This document shows, in pieces, positions 45,132 through 57,140 of a stretch of 64,000 nt of DNA. The stretch covers positions 1,624,519 through 1,688,518 of the forward strand of contig VUYV01000156.1 of NCBI GenBank assembly GCA_008711295.1, in the 5' to 3' direction. Below the pieces are notes generated by a model. It ran no database searches. It was given only the letters and a program-made list of their open reading frames with translations, and was not told the DNA's origin. How positions within the stretch are numbered: position 1 is the first letter of the stretch; the number at the start of each line of letters is the position of its first letter. A program made the translations under genes and the position numbers. The DNA comes from Anarhynchus alexandrinus. Its lineage: Eukaryota > Chordata > Aves > Charadriiformes > Charadriidae.

Positions 45132-47090
45132 AAGCAGCCCCCACCCTTGCTGCCAGGGAGGCCGGGGGCACCATCTCCCCTTCCACACCAGGGAGAGAGC
45201 GGCTTCATCACCCTCTCCTTGTCACAATCCCACCGAAGCACTCCCGTCCGGCGGCTCCCTGCCTCCCGGGGTGCCGCTCTGCGCCTCTCCCGCGGGCACC
45301 CCCGCAGCGCGCGTGCCAGCCGCCTCTCCTGGCAAACCCAGCACAATTTTTTATCTCCAGACGTAAAGCAGCAGTGCCCTGCAGCTCCTCCGCTAACAGG
45401 TGATTAAAAGCGCATAAAGATTTACTCATTTCCCCTTCCTGGTGTCAGTAAGCAACATGAAAAATAAATACCGCAAGCACTCAAACACGGAGACCCCAGA
45501 CTCGCCGAGGGCAGGGACGGCTCCGGGCTGCGCGGCAGAGGTGTCCAGCCAGCCGCAGGACGGGACCGTTCCCTAATTCCGCCTCACAACCCCTCACTTC
45601 GTGCTGCTGCGGCAGCTTCGACTCCTTTTTCTCACCGAGGTGCTCTACCCGCCGGCTGTCAGCGGGGCAGAGCCGCGCCACGCAGGGGAGGGCCCCCGGC
45701 ACGGGTCTGACCCGCGCCCCCCGTGGCCCCCAGACACCCACCGCCTGCGCAGACAGCACAGTCTATCGGGGCATGAGCACCGGTGGACCGGGCACTCTGC
45801 TCCTCCCTGGGACGAGGCTGGGTATGGAGAGGTGCCCTCCCAGGGGAAGGGGGGCTCTGCCCCGGGTACATGGGCCAAGAGGTCCCAGCTCCAGCCCCCA
45901 GCCATGGCACCACGCCGGGATACCCCCCCAGTGTGCCGGAGGTGGCCCGGGCTGCGGGTGGGTCATTCAAGCAACATGTATGGGCACAAACAGCTCCAGT
46001 CTGTGCCTTTACAGGCAGGAGCACTGCTGGTGTTCAGAGTTTGCACAGCATTCCTGACCTGCCCCCAGCATCCCCTGCCCCCGCCGAGCATCTCGCTCCC
46101 CGGGCTCAGCCTGCAGCCGCAGCCCCAGGAGCCAGCGGGGGATTTTGCTCACCTGAAAGATCGGTTGTTTATCCAAAGCTGTGCAAACTTTGCAGGCCTT
46201 GGAAAGGGGGCTGAAACCCTTTGCAGCCCCCTGTCTGCTCCAGAGACAGCCCCACGCCATCGCTCCCAGTCTAACTTTTGCACGGTTCAACCCAGAGCAA
46301 GAAGAGTATAAGAACCAGAACAGAGCCAGGAGCAGATCCGGATGCTGAGCATCCCCGGGCCTCCAGGCAGGCACGGCCTTCTGGATGGTGCTAAGGTGGC
46401 ACTTCTGTGCTCCAGCACACACACCGGCACAGCCAGGAGCCTCCTCGGAGGCTGGAGAAGGGGAATCCCACACCTCTACCCCATGCCCAGGTCCCGTGCT
46501 GCACAAGACCTCCCCACGCAGAGCTGCCCTCTGCACCGCCTCTACCCACGGAGAACGAGCTGCGGCAGTCCCACGTCTGAGCTCTCTGCAAACCATTTAA
46601 TCCCTCGTCGGACCACCCAACACGGTACCACACCAGCTCTTGCAGAGACAGAGCACAGCACGACCGCCGCGTTTGGGCCGTGCGCACGTGCCAGGAGGAG
46701 CCTACAACCACCCACTCCTCACTGCTCCCACTTTGTTTCCAGCATACGAAAATCGCCAGTTTGCGGTCAGACACACCAAATTCACCCACAGACAGGGCAT
46801 CTCTGCTCGCCTGGTCTCCAGGTGAGCCACCCCAGCCAGAGGGACAGGACACGTCCCTCACGGCGCCCAGCGCCCAAGGACCCCCTCCCCAGCGGGAGGG
46901 AGCTGAGGCGCAGAGCCCCCGCTGCAGCCCCCGTGGGGACACCCGTCTCCACCGGCCGCGGGCAGCGCGACCCGCGCCCTCCCGCACCCACGGCGCAGCG
47001 CTGCCCGCGGGCCCGACGCCGGCTGCCCATCACCACCCACCGGCGGCACCACTGGCACACGCAGCGACTGCACCGGTCCCCGGCAGGTTC
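45132..47090. other. GC-rich stretch carrying the longest open frames, judged non-coding
   Basis: The frame 46,342-47,304 (+, 320 codons) overlaps a 198-codon frame on the other strand and several in other phases. Its product is His/Arg/Pro/Ser-rich, shows no domain and runs into the AT-rich island at its end. In GC-rich DNA such lengths arise by chance. A short AT-richer patch at 45,350-45,480 includes AAAAATAAATACCGC. Confidence 0.5.
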
Positions 47091-47279
47091 TCGTCACCGC
47101 TGCATTAACCTCTGCAAAAACTACAGTTTGATTTGCCTATTCATCTTTAAATTTTCAAATCGGCACAAAGTCTCTTCTTACCTGCTTCCTCCTCATGGCA
47201 GCCACCAGCGCCGCAGCGGAGCAGCTCCCGGGATCGGCCTTCCTCCCCTCCCTGCCTCCCGCTCCACAAAAACACACCC

Positions 47280-47640
47280 CCGACAGCAACACCGCACCAT
47301 TTAGCACATTAGGGCTTCCTACTCCAGTAAGAACCCATTGGTTCCAGGGCACAGCTGCTGCCAATTACCACTACTTAACTGGCACATTAAACACATAGTA
47401 AGGAATTAGGAGTTTTGGTCTGCTCTCTGCTTAACAATAACAAAGTCACTTGACCTTTTTTCAGCCACCACAATGGCTGTGTAAGTGACTGTTTGACAAA
47501 TGCGCTTTGTAATGGTCTCTGTTCTTTCTCATGCGGCTGGTGGAACAGTTAATATCTTGAGTCACAGCATTAAGACGAGTGCTCGTGATTAATTTAAGAT
47601 GTCAATTAATCACCCCAAATGGACTGGTTTGTCATCACTT
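47280..47640. promoter_or_regulatory. AT-rich island with SOX pair and homeodomain inverted repeat, enhancer candidate
   Basis: AACAATAACAAAG (47,433-47,445) holds two SOX-type cores. It is followed by TGACCTTTTTT, a nuclear-receptor half-site (AGGTCA on the minus strand) with an A-rich 5' extension. At 47,585-47,613, GTGATTAATT and AATTAATCAC form a perfect 10-bp-arm inverted repeat with a 9-base loop. Between them lies GGAACAGTTAATATCTTGAGTC. The whole block is complex and non-repetitive. I rate it among the best enhancer candidates in the window. Confidence 0.48.
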
Positions 47641-47772
47641 CCTAATGGGAAGATGTTGATTTGTCCCGCAGAATTTGTAAGGGGAAGGGAGGCTCGCAGG
47701 GGCTGGAGCAGGCGGGCGCCGCGCTGCGACCCGGCCGCGAGCTCCGCCGGGGCTGCGGCACCAGTGCCAGCG

Positions 47773-47798
47773 GGAAAGAAAGGAAGGAAGGAAGGAAA
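47773..47798. repeat. (GGAA)n / GAAA microsatellite
   Basis: GGGAAAGAAAGGAAGGAAGGAAGGAAAT. Four clean GGAA units; too short to be of structural importance, but repeated GGAA is a binding site for ETS factors. Confidence 0.9.
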
Positions 47799-48034
47799 TA
47801 AACGCTTCCACACGCAAGCGCTCGATTTTGTTCCCGTTTTAAAAATCACACCGCCCTGCGAAGAGCTCGCGTGTACTTTTTCCAAAGCGCCGGTATTGAT
47901 TTTGACTTTAGGCACCTTCTCCGAGCCACCCGAGGCGCGGCGCCGCGGCGCAGGGCGAGCGGGGCAGTGCCAGGGCGCGCAGCACGGGCGGGCGTCGGGG
48001 GCACCCTGTGCTGGCGGGGTGGGTGACACCGTCC

Positions 48035-48078
48035 CCAGTCCAACAGGCAGCGCCAGGTTCTCCAGTCCAACAGGCAGC
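48035..48078. repeat. 27-bp-period direct repeat, two copies
   Basis: CCAGTCCAACAGGCAGC is perfectly repeated at 48,035-48,051 and 48,062-48,078. Confidence 0.93.
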
Positions 48079-48690
48079 AGCAGGCGCACGTCTCGCCCTG
48101 CTTTCCGCATCTAGAGCACGCCGAAACAGCTCGGCACAAGGGGAAAGGGAGGAGGCGGCGGAGCAGGTTCCCGTGGGCATGGCCAGCCCTGGCAGGGACA
48201 GCTGGGGACAACCCCAGCCCTCTCCTCACTGGGATCCTTCTGAGGGAGACGGAGCTGAGCATCGCCGCCCGCCCGCCTCATCCTCCGCTCCTGCCCTTCT
48301 CAGGTCACCTTGTTGTTACCGCAAGTGGGAAATCAAATGGGTTTCCAGCCATCGCTTGTAGAACAGCCCAGGTCCCACGTTCTCTTTGCTGGAAGCCTTA
48401 GCTGAAGGGAGAGGTCCTTCCTGGTGTCAACTAATGTCTCATTCCTGGACACAGGTGAATGGGTTCGGGTGGGATTTTCAGAAGTGGCCAAACCTCGTGA
48501 ATATAAATGAGATTTGTGCTTCTGGGTCACACACTGGGAAATCCTGCCTTCACTCCTTGCCTTACACAGGGTCTCGTCGGGGGGTCCTGGAGGGTCCTGC
48601 ACGGCAGCTCATGCTGTAGCCACCCCAGTTCACACGGGAAGAGCAGGGAAAGAAGACACACCCTGTGCTTCAGACACTGCCGTTGGTATC

Positions 48691-49030
48691 GGGTAAGCAT
48701 CTACCCCAAGCCAAAGGAGTTTGATGTGCAATGCTGGTGCAATTCTTGCAGCCGTGCTTTCTCTCATGTGTGTGAATATCTGTTGTGTTTAAGGTGTCCA
48801 GTGCATACCGTGCTCTAATTTTACATTGTATTGTTTGGAGACAAAAAGTCCAGGTTCAGTCTTTAGGAACCCCACACCTTCCTCCTCTCGAGCACAGACA
48901 GCAAGAACTGGGAAAAATCTTTGATTTTTGCCGGGCAAAGAAGACATTGACGATTTCAAATCTGTCCTTGGTTTCTTTATATAGAAACAAGACATGTGCG
49001 GCGATGATTCAGAAATGTAGCTCAGAAGAT
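48691..49030. other. AT-richer interval
   Basis: Begins just after a fair donor (TCGGGTAAGC, about 48,688). Contains GAAAAATCTTTGATTTTTGCC and GGTTTCTTTATATAGAAAC, a small imperfect hairpin. No gene recognised. Confidence 0.25.
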
Positions 49031-52000
49031 TGCCAGTGCTGCTTTGTACCAGCTCCTCCGAGCTAAACAGCGATCTCCCGCAGACCCCTCCTCGCGCGGA
49101 GCCGCCTGCCGGGGCGCCGTGGGCGAGGAGCCGCTCCGGGTCTCGGCTCTCGTCCTGCTGGATGCGGCCGGCAGCCCCGTTTCTGGAGGGCCGGCAGAAG
49201 CCCGCCGGTCACCGAGGGTGTTGCAGTGCTCCGCACTGATGGTCAAAACACGTCAGCCGATGTGACACATGGTACAGTCGCTGTGGACAGGCGCTGCCGA
49301 GCCCTGCAGTTTCGTTCCATTTCTTGAAAATATGTTGTTGACTATGTCTGCACCGATTGCTGAGCCAAACGCCACGGTGGCCAGCACACGCTGCCTCTAG
49401 AAAGGCCATCCATGACTTTAGATTGAATAAGAACATCCTCCATCGGGAAATGCAAATGCCCCAAATACCCCTGTGCCCGCACTCGCACCGGGAACGAGCT
49501 CCAGGCTTCCCCGTGCTCTGGATTAGACGAGCAGGCTCTGTTTGAAAAAAATCATATGCAACAGCGTGGCAACCATGGTGAAAAGGAACTGAATCCTTCT
49601 GGATTTCAAGTGGAGAAGTTCGCACTTGCTCTCCATCTCTCTACTTTCTGCAGCATGGTGTTGACGGTGCAAACTCAGTTCTGCGGTCTGTCCCGCACCG
49701 CCCGCCTGACCCTGGCGGACGAGGGGTCTCCGTGTCCCTCTGGGTGACCACAAAGGGGCAGAGCCCCGTGTGTGTGCCGGAGCGGAGGCTCACGCCTGCG
49801 CAGGAGCACGTGGAGCCGTGTACTCGCGGCCACCCTGGAGGGCCGGACAGAGCCCCCGGCCACGGGAGTCACTGCTCAGCCGGCGCAGGTCCAGGGCTGG
49901 ATGCGGCGCGGTGCAGCCCCAGCCGCCGTGGAGACAGCACACCCCGTAGCAAAGCTGTGCCCACGCGCCCAGGCTGGCTTTTTATCTTTGCCTTTTGTAA
50001 ACGACTCTGCTTTAAACTCTGTCTGAGAGCTGTGAGCTTCCTTTAACCAGCACGAAACGCCCTTCTAATGCGCGTTACCAGCTGCAGGAGCGGCTGCTGT
50101 TTGAGTGTTGACATGGATGGATGTCTTGACAAAGGCAAACCTTCACCCACGATTAGCTGTTAACACCACACAAACCTGTCTGCCGGGCCTGCTGATGGCA
50201 TGTAGAATGTAGGGAGTGCTTCCCACAGACAACTAATTGACAAGTTTACCAAAAGGAGGGAAAAAGCACCGTTCTGATGGAAATAGGAAGCCGGGGCCAA
50301 GCGCTGCAGTTTCCTCTTTCTGCTGGAGGAACCGGACTGGGAGAGCCTCCACAGCGCGTGTTTGCAGATACCTCCTGCTCCTGAATTGGCTCCTTGTCTA
50401 CAATCTCCTGCACACTGCGAGGATGTGTATTAAAGCGAGCGTTATCGCAGTGGTGGGCCTTAATGAGCTCAGTGTGCTGGGAAGGCACGGCAGCGCACGC
50501 GAGCCTCCCCTGCGCGCCGCCGAGCCCCCCCCTCCTCCGGCACCAGCCTTTAACTTTTATTGACAACACCGCGGGAAGGAGCGCTGCCGCCGCGGCAAAG
50601 GAAAACCCAGGGCTGTTTTACGGCACCGTCGTTTAGATATTTGTGAAACAACTAAACAGCAATGCCAGCTTCTTGCAGATAGAAAACAAAAATGGTTTAG
50701 ACTTTTCAACAGATCTGCTCCCTGAGACTGCCCGTGACCAGACATCGCAGGCGCTGACGTCGCCTAAGACCAAACTGCCGGGGAAGCAATGCTCTTCTCC
50801 CCGATCACAGCGGGCACTGAGACTCAAGAGACAGCTAATGCCTGCGAACACCCTCACTTACTCCAAGGGGCTATTTCCTTGGCTGCACTTTTCCAGGATG
50901 TTTCTGGGTCACTTGCTACCGTATGAGGCATTACCTGGACTCGTGTGAGCTGTGTCACCCCTAATCAGTCTCACACTGTGGCAATAAATAGAGTCCAAGT
51001 GGAGACAGAGTTTTTTCCACCCCGAAGTCTGCAAGAGAAAGGGCTGCTGGAGTCGGAGACAGAGCATCACCTGCCTCTGGCTCCCATGCAGCTCCCAGCA
51101 ATGCGGAAAGCTCCAGGCTGTGAGTTCACAACGCATATTAATCACGTAATAAAGAAGTCACTCGGGATGTTAGAAAATAAAAGCAAGGATGGAAAAAATA
51201 AACTGGAAGTGGGGTGCAGGGGAAAAAGCCCACGGAAGGTGTAACAGATGTGTAGTTGGGGTCTATCACACTGCCTCAATGTCCAGCAATGCCAGCCATC
51301 AAAACAGCTTCATCTCTCCCTTTTCACTTGTTTTTTCACCCTGCAGCCGTACAGAGAGGTGGGGGCTGGCCGGCACGTGAGCCCTCAGCCCCAGGCAGCG
51401 CAGCCCCCGGTTCTGCCAGCCCCGCAGCTTGCCGTAAGGGTGTTCGGTATGCTCCGGCTCTGAATAAAGAGACACGGGGTACAAGCGTGCTCCAGAGGTC
51501 TCCTCTGGCTCGCTCCTCGCGTTGCTGCCGGCACTGCCGCGTGGGCAGCCAGCTGCAGGTCCGGCTCCCCCGGGTGTCATTGCTCCAGCGTGGCTCTAAC
51601 GGGACTCCTGCATCCTCACGCCAACGTGCGCAGCACGTGCTCTTCTTCAGCATCTTTGTAATGAGCCACGTTTCCCCCCGTGCGGGCAGGTACCTCTCCA
51701 GGAGCAGGGGCAGGACCTGGCTCGTCGCACGCCCGGGGGCCCATGAAATCCCACTCTCCTGTCAAACCCTGTGAACCGTGCTCCTCCTCCCAGAGCTGCA
51801 GGAAACACATACGCTCTGCCTACAAGTTCCCATGAAATCACAAAAATGTTGGGGGCCTGGGGGGGAGGAAGGACTGCCTTTCCCATCCATTCATTGCCTC
51901 CCATGGAGGAGGTTTTTAACAACTGTCCTTCTGTCCATGTGCGATTCGCTGCACGGCAGCCACGGGACGGGTCCTGCTCGCCGGGCTGTGCGGGGCCACC

Positions 52001-52700
52001 GCTGCTCGCCCCATGGGGTGGCTGCGTTGGGGACCCCGCAGTAAGTGTCAGGAGCCTGTTTCTAATGGGACGACCCCAAGAAAGTCAGACGAACTCCCCT
52101 GTGCACACGAGACAAACCCAGCTTGGGCAGGAGTAGTCACAGCGCGGCACCCAGCGCGCCCTCGCTGGGATTTCTCCACAGCTTTCGCTGGACAAAGCTC
52201 CATGACAAAAACTTCAAATCTGGAATTTTAACTCATAACAAACCCATGAAATCTCAGCTGCATTTCCATGAAAACATCCAGCCCCTTTCCTAGACACGCC
52301 TGGGCTCACGCTGCGGGATGCCAGTGCCTTGTGCCAACACCTCCAGCGGCGTCACAGAGTTGTAGTGACTGGTGCCAATGGGGAAACTGGTCTCACTGGG
52401 CAGTCAGGTTGCGGGGAGGGAGGTGCAGGTGGCACAGCCCTTCCCACCGCTCAGGAGCCTCCCAAGGGCCTTCTCCAGCCACATCACACACGCATGCACC
52501 CACACATGCACACACATTGGTCCCTTTGTCCATAGAAGAGTTATGTCTAATTGACACCAGCACAGAGGTGAACCACGAGGTGGGAAATGCTCTCCATCCG
52601 CTCAGCCCCTGTGGCAAACCCGCTGCAGGAGATGGGCAGAGAGCCTGCGCCGGGGCAGAGAGCCTGCACCGGGGTGATGCCGTGCTGGAGATTATCCTCT
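49031..52700. other. Mostly GC-rich stretch, no gene recognised
   Basis: The minus frame 49,209-49,625 (138 codons) has relatively balanced composition but no domain. An octamer ATGCAAAT is at 49,450-49,457. A short AT-richer patch at 50,600-50,700 contains TTAGATATTTGTG. A CA-rich run lies at 52,480-52,520. Confidence 0.42.
52634..52671. repeat. 19-bp tandem repeat, two copies
   Basis: GGGCAGAGAGCCTGCGCCG at 52,634-52,652 is followed directly by a one-mismatch copy at 52,653-52,671. Confidence 0.93.
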
Positions 52701-52930
52701 CGCACTGACAAGGAAGGATTTTGGCATGAAATCACAGAGTGTGAGACTACACCGCAGATGGCCATGTAAATTAGGGAACAAAACCTCCAATAATTAATTT
52801 TCTTCCTTTAAAATGACTCTCGCACTTGATTCAGAAAAAGCAAAGTTTTAATAACAAAAGAAAATATTAACTTCTTTATTATACCTCACGCCCCTTAGAA
52901 TAAAAGCGATTGCACGTAACAAGCGTCTGG
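52700..52930. other. AT-rich island
   Basis: Contains CCAATAATTAATTTTC and GTTTTAATAACAAAAGAAAATATTAAC, including a SOX-like AACAAAAG. Compact and non-repetitive. Confidence 0.33.
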
Positions 52931-54413
52931 AGAACACCCGGAGAGCGGCAGTCCCCGGTGGGAGAGCAGAAGAGATGAAGGTGAGCCAAGCAGCAGCAGC
53001 CTTTGAGAAGTTCCTGCTTCATTCAGACTTCGCAGTGGCAAAAGCCGCCCCGCTCACTGTGCCCATCCTCGGGCGGCAGCAGAGCCGTCGCCCGTGGCCG
53101 CAGCGCCCTCGCTGCCCCCTCGCTGCCTGCCCGCACCACCCCGGTGCCCACGTGGGACACGGACCCGTGGACCCCGTGGCCAGCACTGAGCCGCTGTGTG
53201 AGCCCCGAGCTGCTGACGGGCACAGTCTCACGAGAGACCCTTTTCTGTGCAACCTCCGAGGAAACGAGCGGGTCTGTCCTTCGGGGTGGGCAGGACGCAG
53301 CCCCGGGTCCTGCCCCGGCTGTGGAACTCCATTGGGCAGCGGCGGGAGAGCCGGACGCGCTCATGTCCCCCATTTCAGAGCCGTTCCACTTTTTTATTTG
53401 CTGGTTTCCCTAAGACAGTCAGTGGGGCTTTAGCACGTCACGTCCATCAGCGTCCTGGGAAGCGGTGGAGAGCGTGGCCCTGGGAGGAGGCAGCTGCACG
53501 GCGGGGCGGCACCGCTCACACCTCACTGGGAGCGATGCGGCGGGTCGGGGTGCTCGTCTGCACCCACCCCCCTCTTCGGTGCTTCTGGACATTTTATTCT
53601 CAGCGCTGCAGTGAGAAAGAAGGTTCCAGCCCAAGCCCGTCCCCCCAGCAGCCCGGCCGGCCGCAGGAGACGGCGCTTTTCCACGGCAGCCCGCGGGACG
53701 CAGAGCCGAAGAGCGGTAACCCCAAAGATGATTTCCTTATTCCGATCGGGGATCAATTGACCACTTGCTCCCGTTTGTTCCCCCCCGGGACCGGCGGCCC
53801 CCGGCTCTGAATGCAGAGCAGTCGCTCCTTATTTCCAGATGCAAATGAGGCCTGTGAAAGGCTTTGCTTTCAAACCAGCATTATTCCCCGGGGTCCTGAC
53901 CCTCCCCGCCACGTCCCTCACCCCGGCCTCTACCCCGGCGCTGCGCGCCGCCTTCCCAGAGCAACAAAGGTTACGGGAAATAAAAGCGGAGCCGTGACCA
54001 TCTGGGAATCATCAAGCAGGAGCCCAGAAGGGAAGGAGCGGGCTGCGGCCGACCCCACAGCCCACCACCCCTGCGTGCCCCAGCCCAGCCCAACCCGGGG
54101 GTCGCAACGGGGCAGGGACGCGGCCCCGGTGGCACCCACTGGGGTACGGCACGAGGGGCACCGAGGCGAGCAGCCTGCGCGGCACGGGCACGACACCCGG
54201 CATCCCACCCAACAGGGCCGGAGGGAGCGCATCTGCCCAGAGCCGGGCACGGGCAGCCCGGGATGGCAGCGTACAGCGATGGCTGCGGCGGGGCCAGAAA
54301 GTGCCCCATCTCGCCCTGTCCGCATCGCAGGACCCACTGCCAGCGCGGTGGCAGACCCTGCGGCCAGACGGACTGCCTCCCTCGGGTCACGCACCTCTGC
54401 CAGCCCCGAGGCT
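52931..54413. other. GC-rich stretch, no gene recognised
   Basis: The plus frame 53,811-54,461 and minus frame 53,971-54,678 overlap, and the latter crosses the minisatellite gap; both are composition artefacts. Confidence 0.5.
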
Positions 54414-54593
54414 GGGGGGCATGGTGGGGACAGGGCATGGTGGGGACTGGGATGGGGATGAGGGTGGGGATGGGGGTGGGGACAGGGATGGGGATGAGGG
54501 TGGGGATNNNNNNNNNNNNNNNNNNNNNNNNNNNNNNNNNNNNNNNNNNNNNNNNNNTGAGGGTGGGGATGGGGGCAGGGGGGGGATGGGGAT
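54414..54593. repeat. G-rich minisatellite (GGGGATGAGGGT-like units) with gap
   Basis: Imperfect 6- and 12-base units such as GGGGAT, GAGGGT, GGGGGT and GGGACAGGGAT alternate on the plus strand. They are interrupted by 50 Ns (54,508-54,557), and the same unit type resumes after the gap. Runs of three or more G recur every few bases, so the plus strand meets the usual G-quadruplex pattern many times. Frames crossing it encode only Gly/Met/Asp/Val-type repeats. Confidence 0.95.
54508..54557. other. Assembly gap (50 N) inside the G-rich minisatellite
   Basis: Fifty Ns flanked on both sides by the same GAGGGTGGGGAT unit. The gap is caused by the repeat and the true array length is unknown. Confidence 0.99.
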
Positions 54594-54659
54594 GTCCCAC
54601 AGCTCCACCCTCCCCATGTCCCCTCGCAGGCGGCCGTACCCCTGAATGGGGCGGCTGCT

Positions 54660-55260
54660 CCTCCCGCTCATCAATCAATTCCTGCTCAGTCTGCTCCGGA
54701 GCCTGGAAATAAAACCTCCCTGTAAACCTCCAGCACAGCCGCTCTGTTTTGGTGGTAGAGGGCCTCGCATTCCTGAGTTTCAGGCCACAGCCACGTCTTC
54801 AAGAGCAGAGCCACAAGAGCTTTCTGATGGTTAATTGCTGGCACACTCTCACTGAAAACATGAAACACCCCCTGACAAGCCGTGTGATTTATTACTGCCC
54901 ACTGCAAAACGGAACAAAATCAATTGGCTATTACCTCACTTAGCGAAGGCTTGTCACCGCCTGGGAGCAGGGTGTTAAAAATAAAAGCCAGGCACGGCCG
55001 CGGCCGCGAGCCCCCGCGCTGGGGCTGCTCCACCTGCTCCGCGGCAGATAACACCGGCGCTGCGCCGGAGACAGGCTCTGCTTTTCCTAATCGTTGCCGC
55101 CCTGGTGCAACACCAGCTCATTCCTGCCTCGCAGTTATTAATTACACACGTCACTGCGAGCGCCCCGTACAGTAAATTTCACGAGAGATGCAGAGCAATG
55201 ACAGAATATTTGTTTATGACAGAAACGTACCACATAATTGATCAAATTCATGTGACCCTT
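54660..55260. other. Two AT-richer islands split by a GC-rich block
   Basis: 54,660-54,980 has CATCAATCAATTCC, GGTTAATTGCTGG and AAATCAATTGGC. 55,120-55,260 has GTTATTAATTACACACGTC (TTAATTA) and ACATAATTGATC. The block between them is GC-rich. Confidence 0.33.
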
Positions 55261-56080
55261 CCCTGCCCAGACAGAGCGGACGCTCCGTGCCCGGGAAGCC
55301 GCCCCGTGCCGGCCGTGGCACCGGTGGCCAGGAGCAGTGCCAGCCCGGCAGGGGCAGGTCGCCTCTACGGGCAGGTAGGAAACGGCCATGCGAGCGCCAG
55401 GGAAAGGCAGCGTTCGCTTGCGTGTCTGCGCGCGGCGGCCGTGGTTTTCCCTGGCTGTTAGCGCATCTCGGAGGAGACAACCTCGGCGTGTCCAGCGAAG
55501 GCTGCTGAACACCCACGCTGCGGCAAGGCTGATGCAGCCCGCCTCCGCCTGGCATTTCCAACAAAAACTGGCGGCTTCCAAATGCGCAGGGAAACCCACA
55601 CATTGCCCTAGAAAACCTACCAGACAGAAAGCCACTCTAACAGAAACCCGCCTTTATTTCCCCACTGCCAGGTCTTTCCCTTAGCAGGAAAAGGGAGCGA
55701 GCCAGAAATCCACCGCCACAGACGCAGCGGAGGGCAGGGAGCGCTCGCGGCAGCCGCGGACGGGGGAGCCCTCAAGCCGGGGCTGACACCGCCGGGGACA
55801 CTGCTGCTCTCTTGGGAATAGCAACCGGTGCCCGTGAGAACACGCCGCACCCGGGCAGCCCCGGTGCCGTTGTAATTAGCGATGAGAGGCAGAGCCGCGG
55901 GAGGGGAGGCAGGGCCCCCACTCCTGTGGCTGTTTTTATGGTCAGTGAGTGCAGGGTCCGTGTCAGGGGCCACGTCCTGGTGCACGCGGGCACAGCCCGT
56001 GGGGCGCTGGTGGTGGCGCAGGAGCTGGCTGGGAGTGGCTGAGGCGCATTTGCAGGATATTTCACAAACTGAACGGTCCC
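55261..56080. other. GC-rich stretch, no gene recognised
   Basis: Only overlapping composition-driven frames. Confidence 0.5.
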
Positions 56081-56420
56081 TCTCTTTGCGTTCATCGCCT
56101 TTGTTTCATTCCCAAATCACTTACAGGCTCTTCCAGTCATAGCGGGAAGATGCTCCTCCCATGAAGCTCCGAACTGTGCAAAGCATAAAGAGGCTGCATT
56201 ATTTATAGACTCCGGATAGATATTTCACACGCGGTCCGTCCCATTCCCAGCATTCCCTCCATTCACAGATCATTAAGTAGCACTTGCTGACATATAAGGC
56301 AATGCAAGTGGAGTGGTTAACTTTGAATATTGCCATCCAGCCCAGTGTTAAATGATATTCAGGAAGTAATTGTCCAAAGAGAGGTGACAGCGTTTGCCCT
56401 GCCAAATAAAGCTCAGCTCA
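56080..56420. other. AT-richer interval
   Basis: Includes GCATTATTTATAGACTCCGG, GATCATTAAGTAGCACTTGC (NKX2-like AAGTAG/CACTT) and GGTTAACTTTG. No repeat signature. Confidence 0.3.
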
Positions 56421-57121
56421 GAGCATCCATGGAAGCGCCCAGCAATAACGCTGTCACAGGGGCGCCGTGCTGCACGACCCACGTGCTGCCGCACGCTGCC
56501 AGGTCACCATCGTGGTGCCCAGGGGGGACACAAGGGCCACCCAGCGCCCATTAGCATCACTGTTGAGCCCGAAAGGGCTTTCCTCCCCATGGAGCTCACC
56601 ACTGCGAGGTGATCCTCCTTCAGGAACAAAAATCCCACAAGACCTCCGGAGCATCACGGTGCGGAGCAGCCTGCCCCACGGAGCCTTACGGGCACAAGCA
56701 GACCCCACCTGGTTTAACACGGAGCCCGGCAGGTAGGAGGAGGGCTCTCTGATGTGAGCAGATGGCCGTGTTTGGGGGCACACACCGCGGAGGTGCAGCA
56801 GGACACCTTTGATGGCCACTGAGGGTTTTGTGCCCCTGTGACCGCCCCAGCCCCAGCCTGGGTGCCCAGAGCAGCCAGTGGCTCCGCTGCCGGCCCTGGA
56901 CCCCGCTCCGGGCAGGCGGACGCTCTCCCTGCCCAGAACTCACAACCGCCACGTTCCTGCCTACGGTGAGGGGAAAACCAGCGGGCACGTCTGCCTCCGC
57001 CTCTGCGGGCAGCCTGGAGTGGCCGAGCAGAGACAATGGCAGGACGTGACTGTGGGGACATCTGTGTCTGATCCAGGAAATGTTTTGGCGTCAAAATAGA
57101 AGCAGTGGGTTGTTAAAAAGG

Positions 57122-57140
57122 AAAAAAAAAAAAAAAAAAA
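57122..57140. repeat. Poly(A) tract, 19 bases
   Basis: A homopolymer following 'ggcgtcaaaatagaagcagtgggttgttaaaaagg'. Frames extended by its Lys or Phe codons are spurious. Confidence 0.95.

Larger units (their letters stand above)
47641..48690. other. GC-rich stretch, no gene recognised
   Basis: Contains (GGAA)n at 47,773 and the 27-bp repeat at 48,035. Near 48,471-48,548 a 'gggattttcagaagtgg...tgtgcttctgggtcac' run loosely resembles an old amniote repeat with 'gggattttcaaaag' ends, too decayed to assign. Confidence 0.4.

Noticed and set aside
46342..47304. 320-codon open frame on the plus strand, the longest in the window
   Set aside because: His/Arg/Pro/Ser-rich product without a domain, overlapped by a 198-codon frame on the opposite strand, in GC-rich DNA where stops are rare.
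53971..54712. Frames on both strands spanning 54,508-54,557
   Set aside because: Minisatellite translation through an assembly gap.
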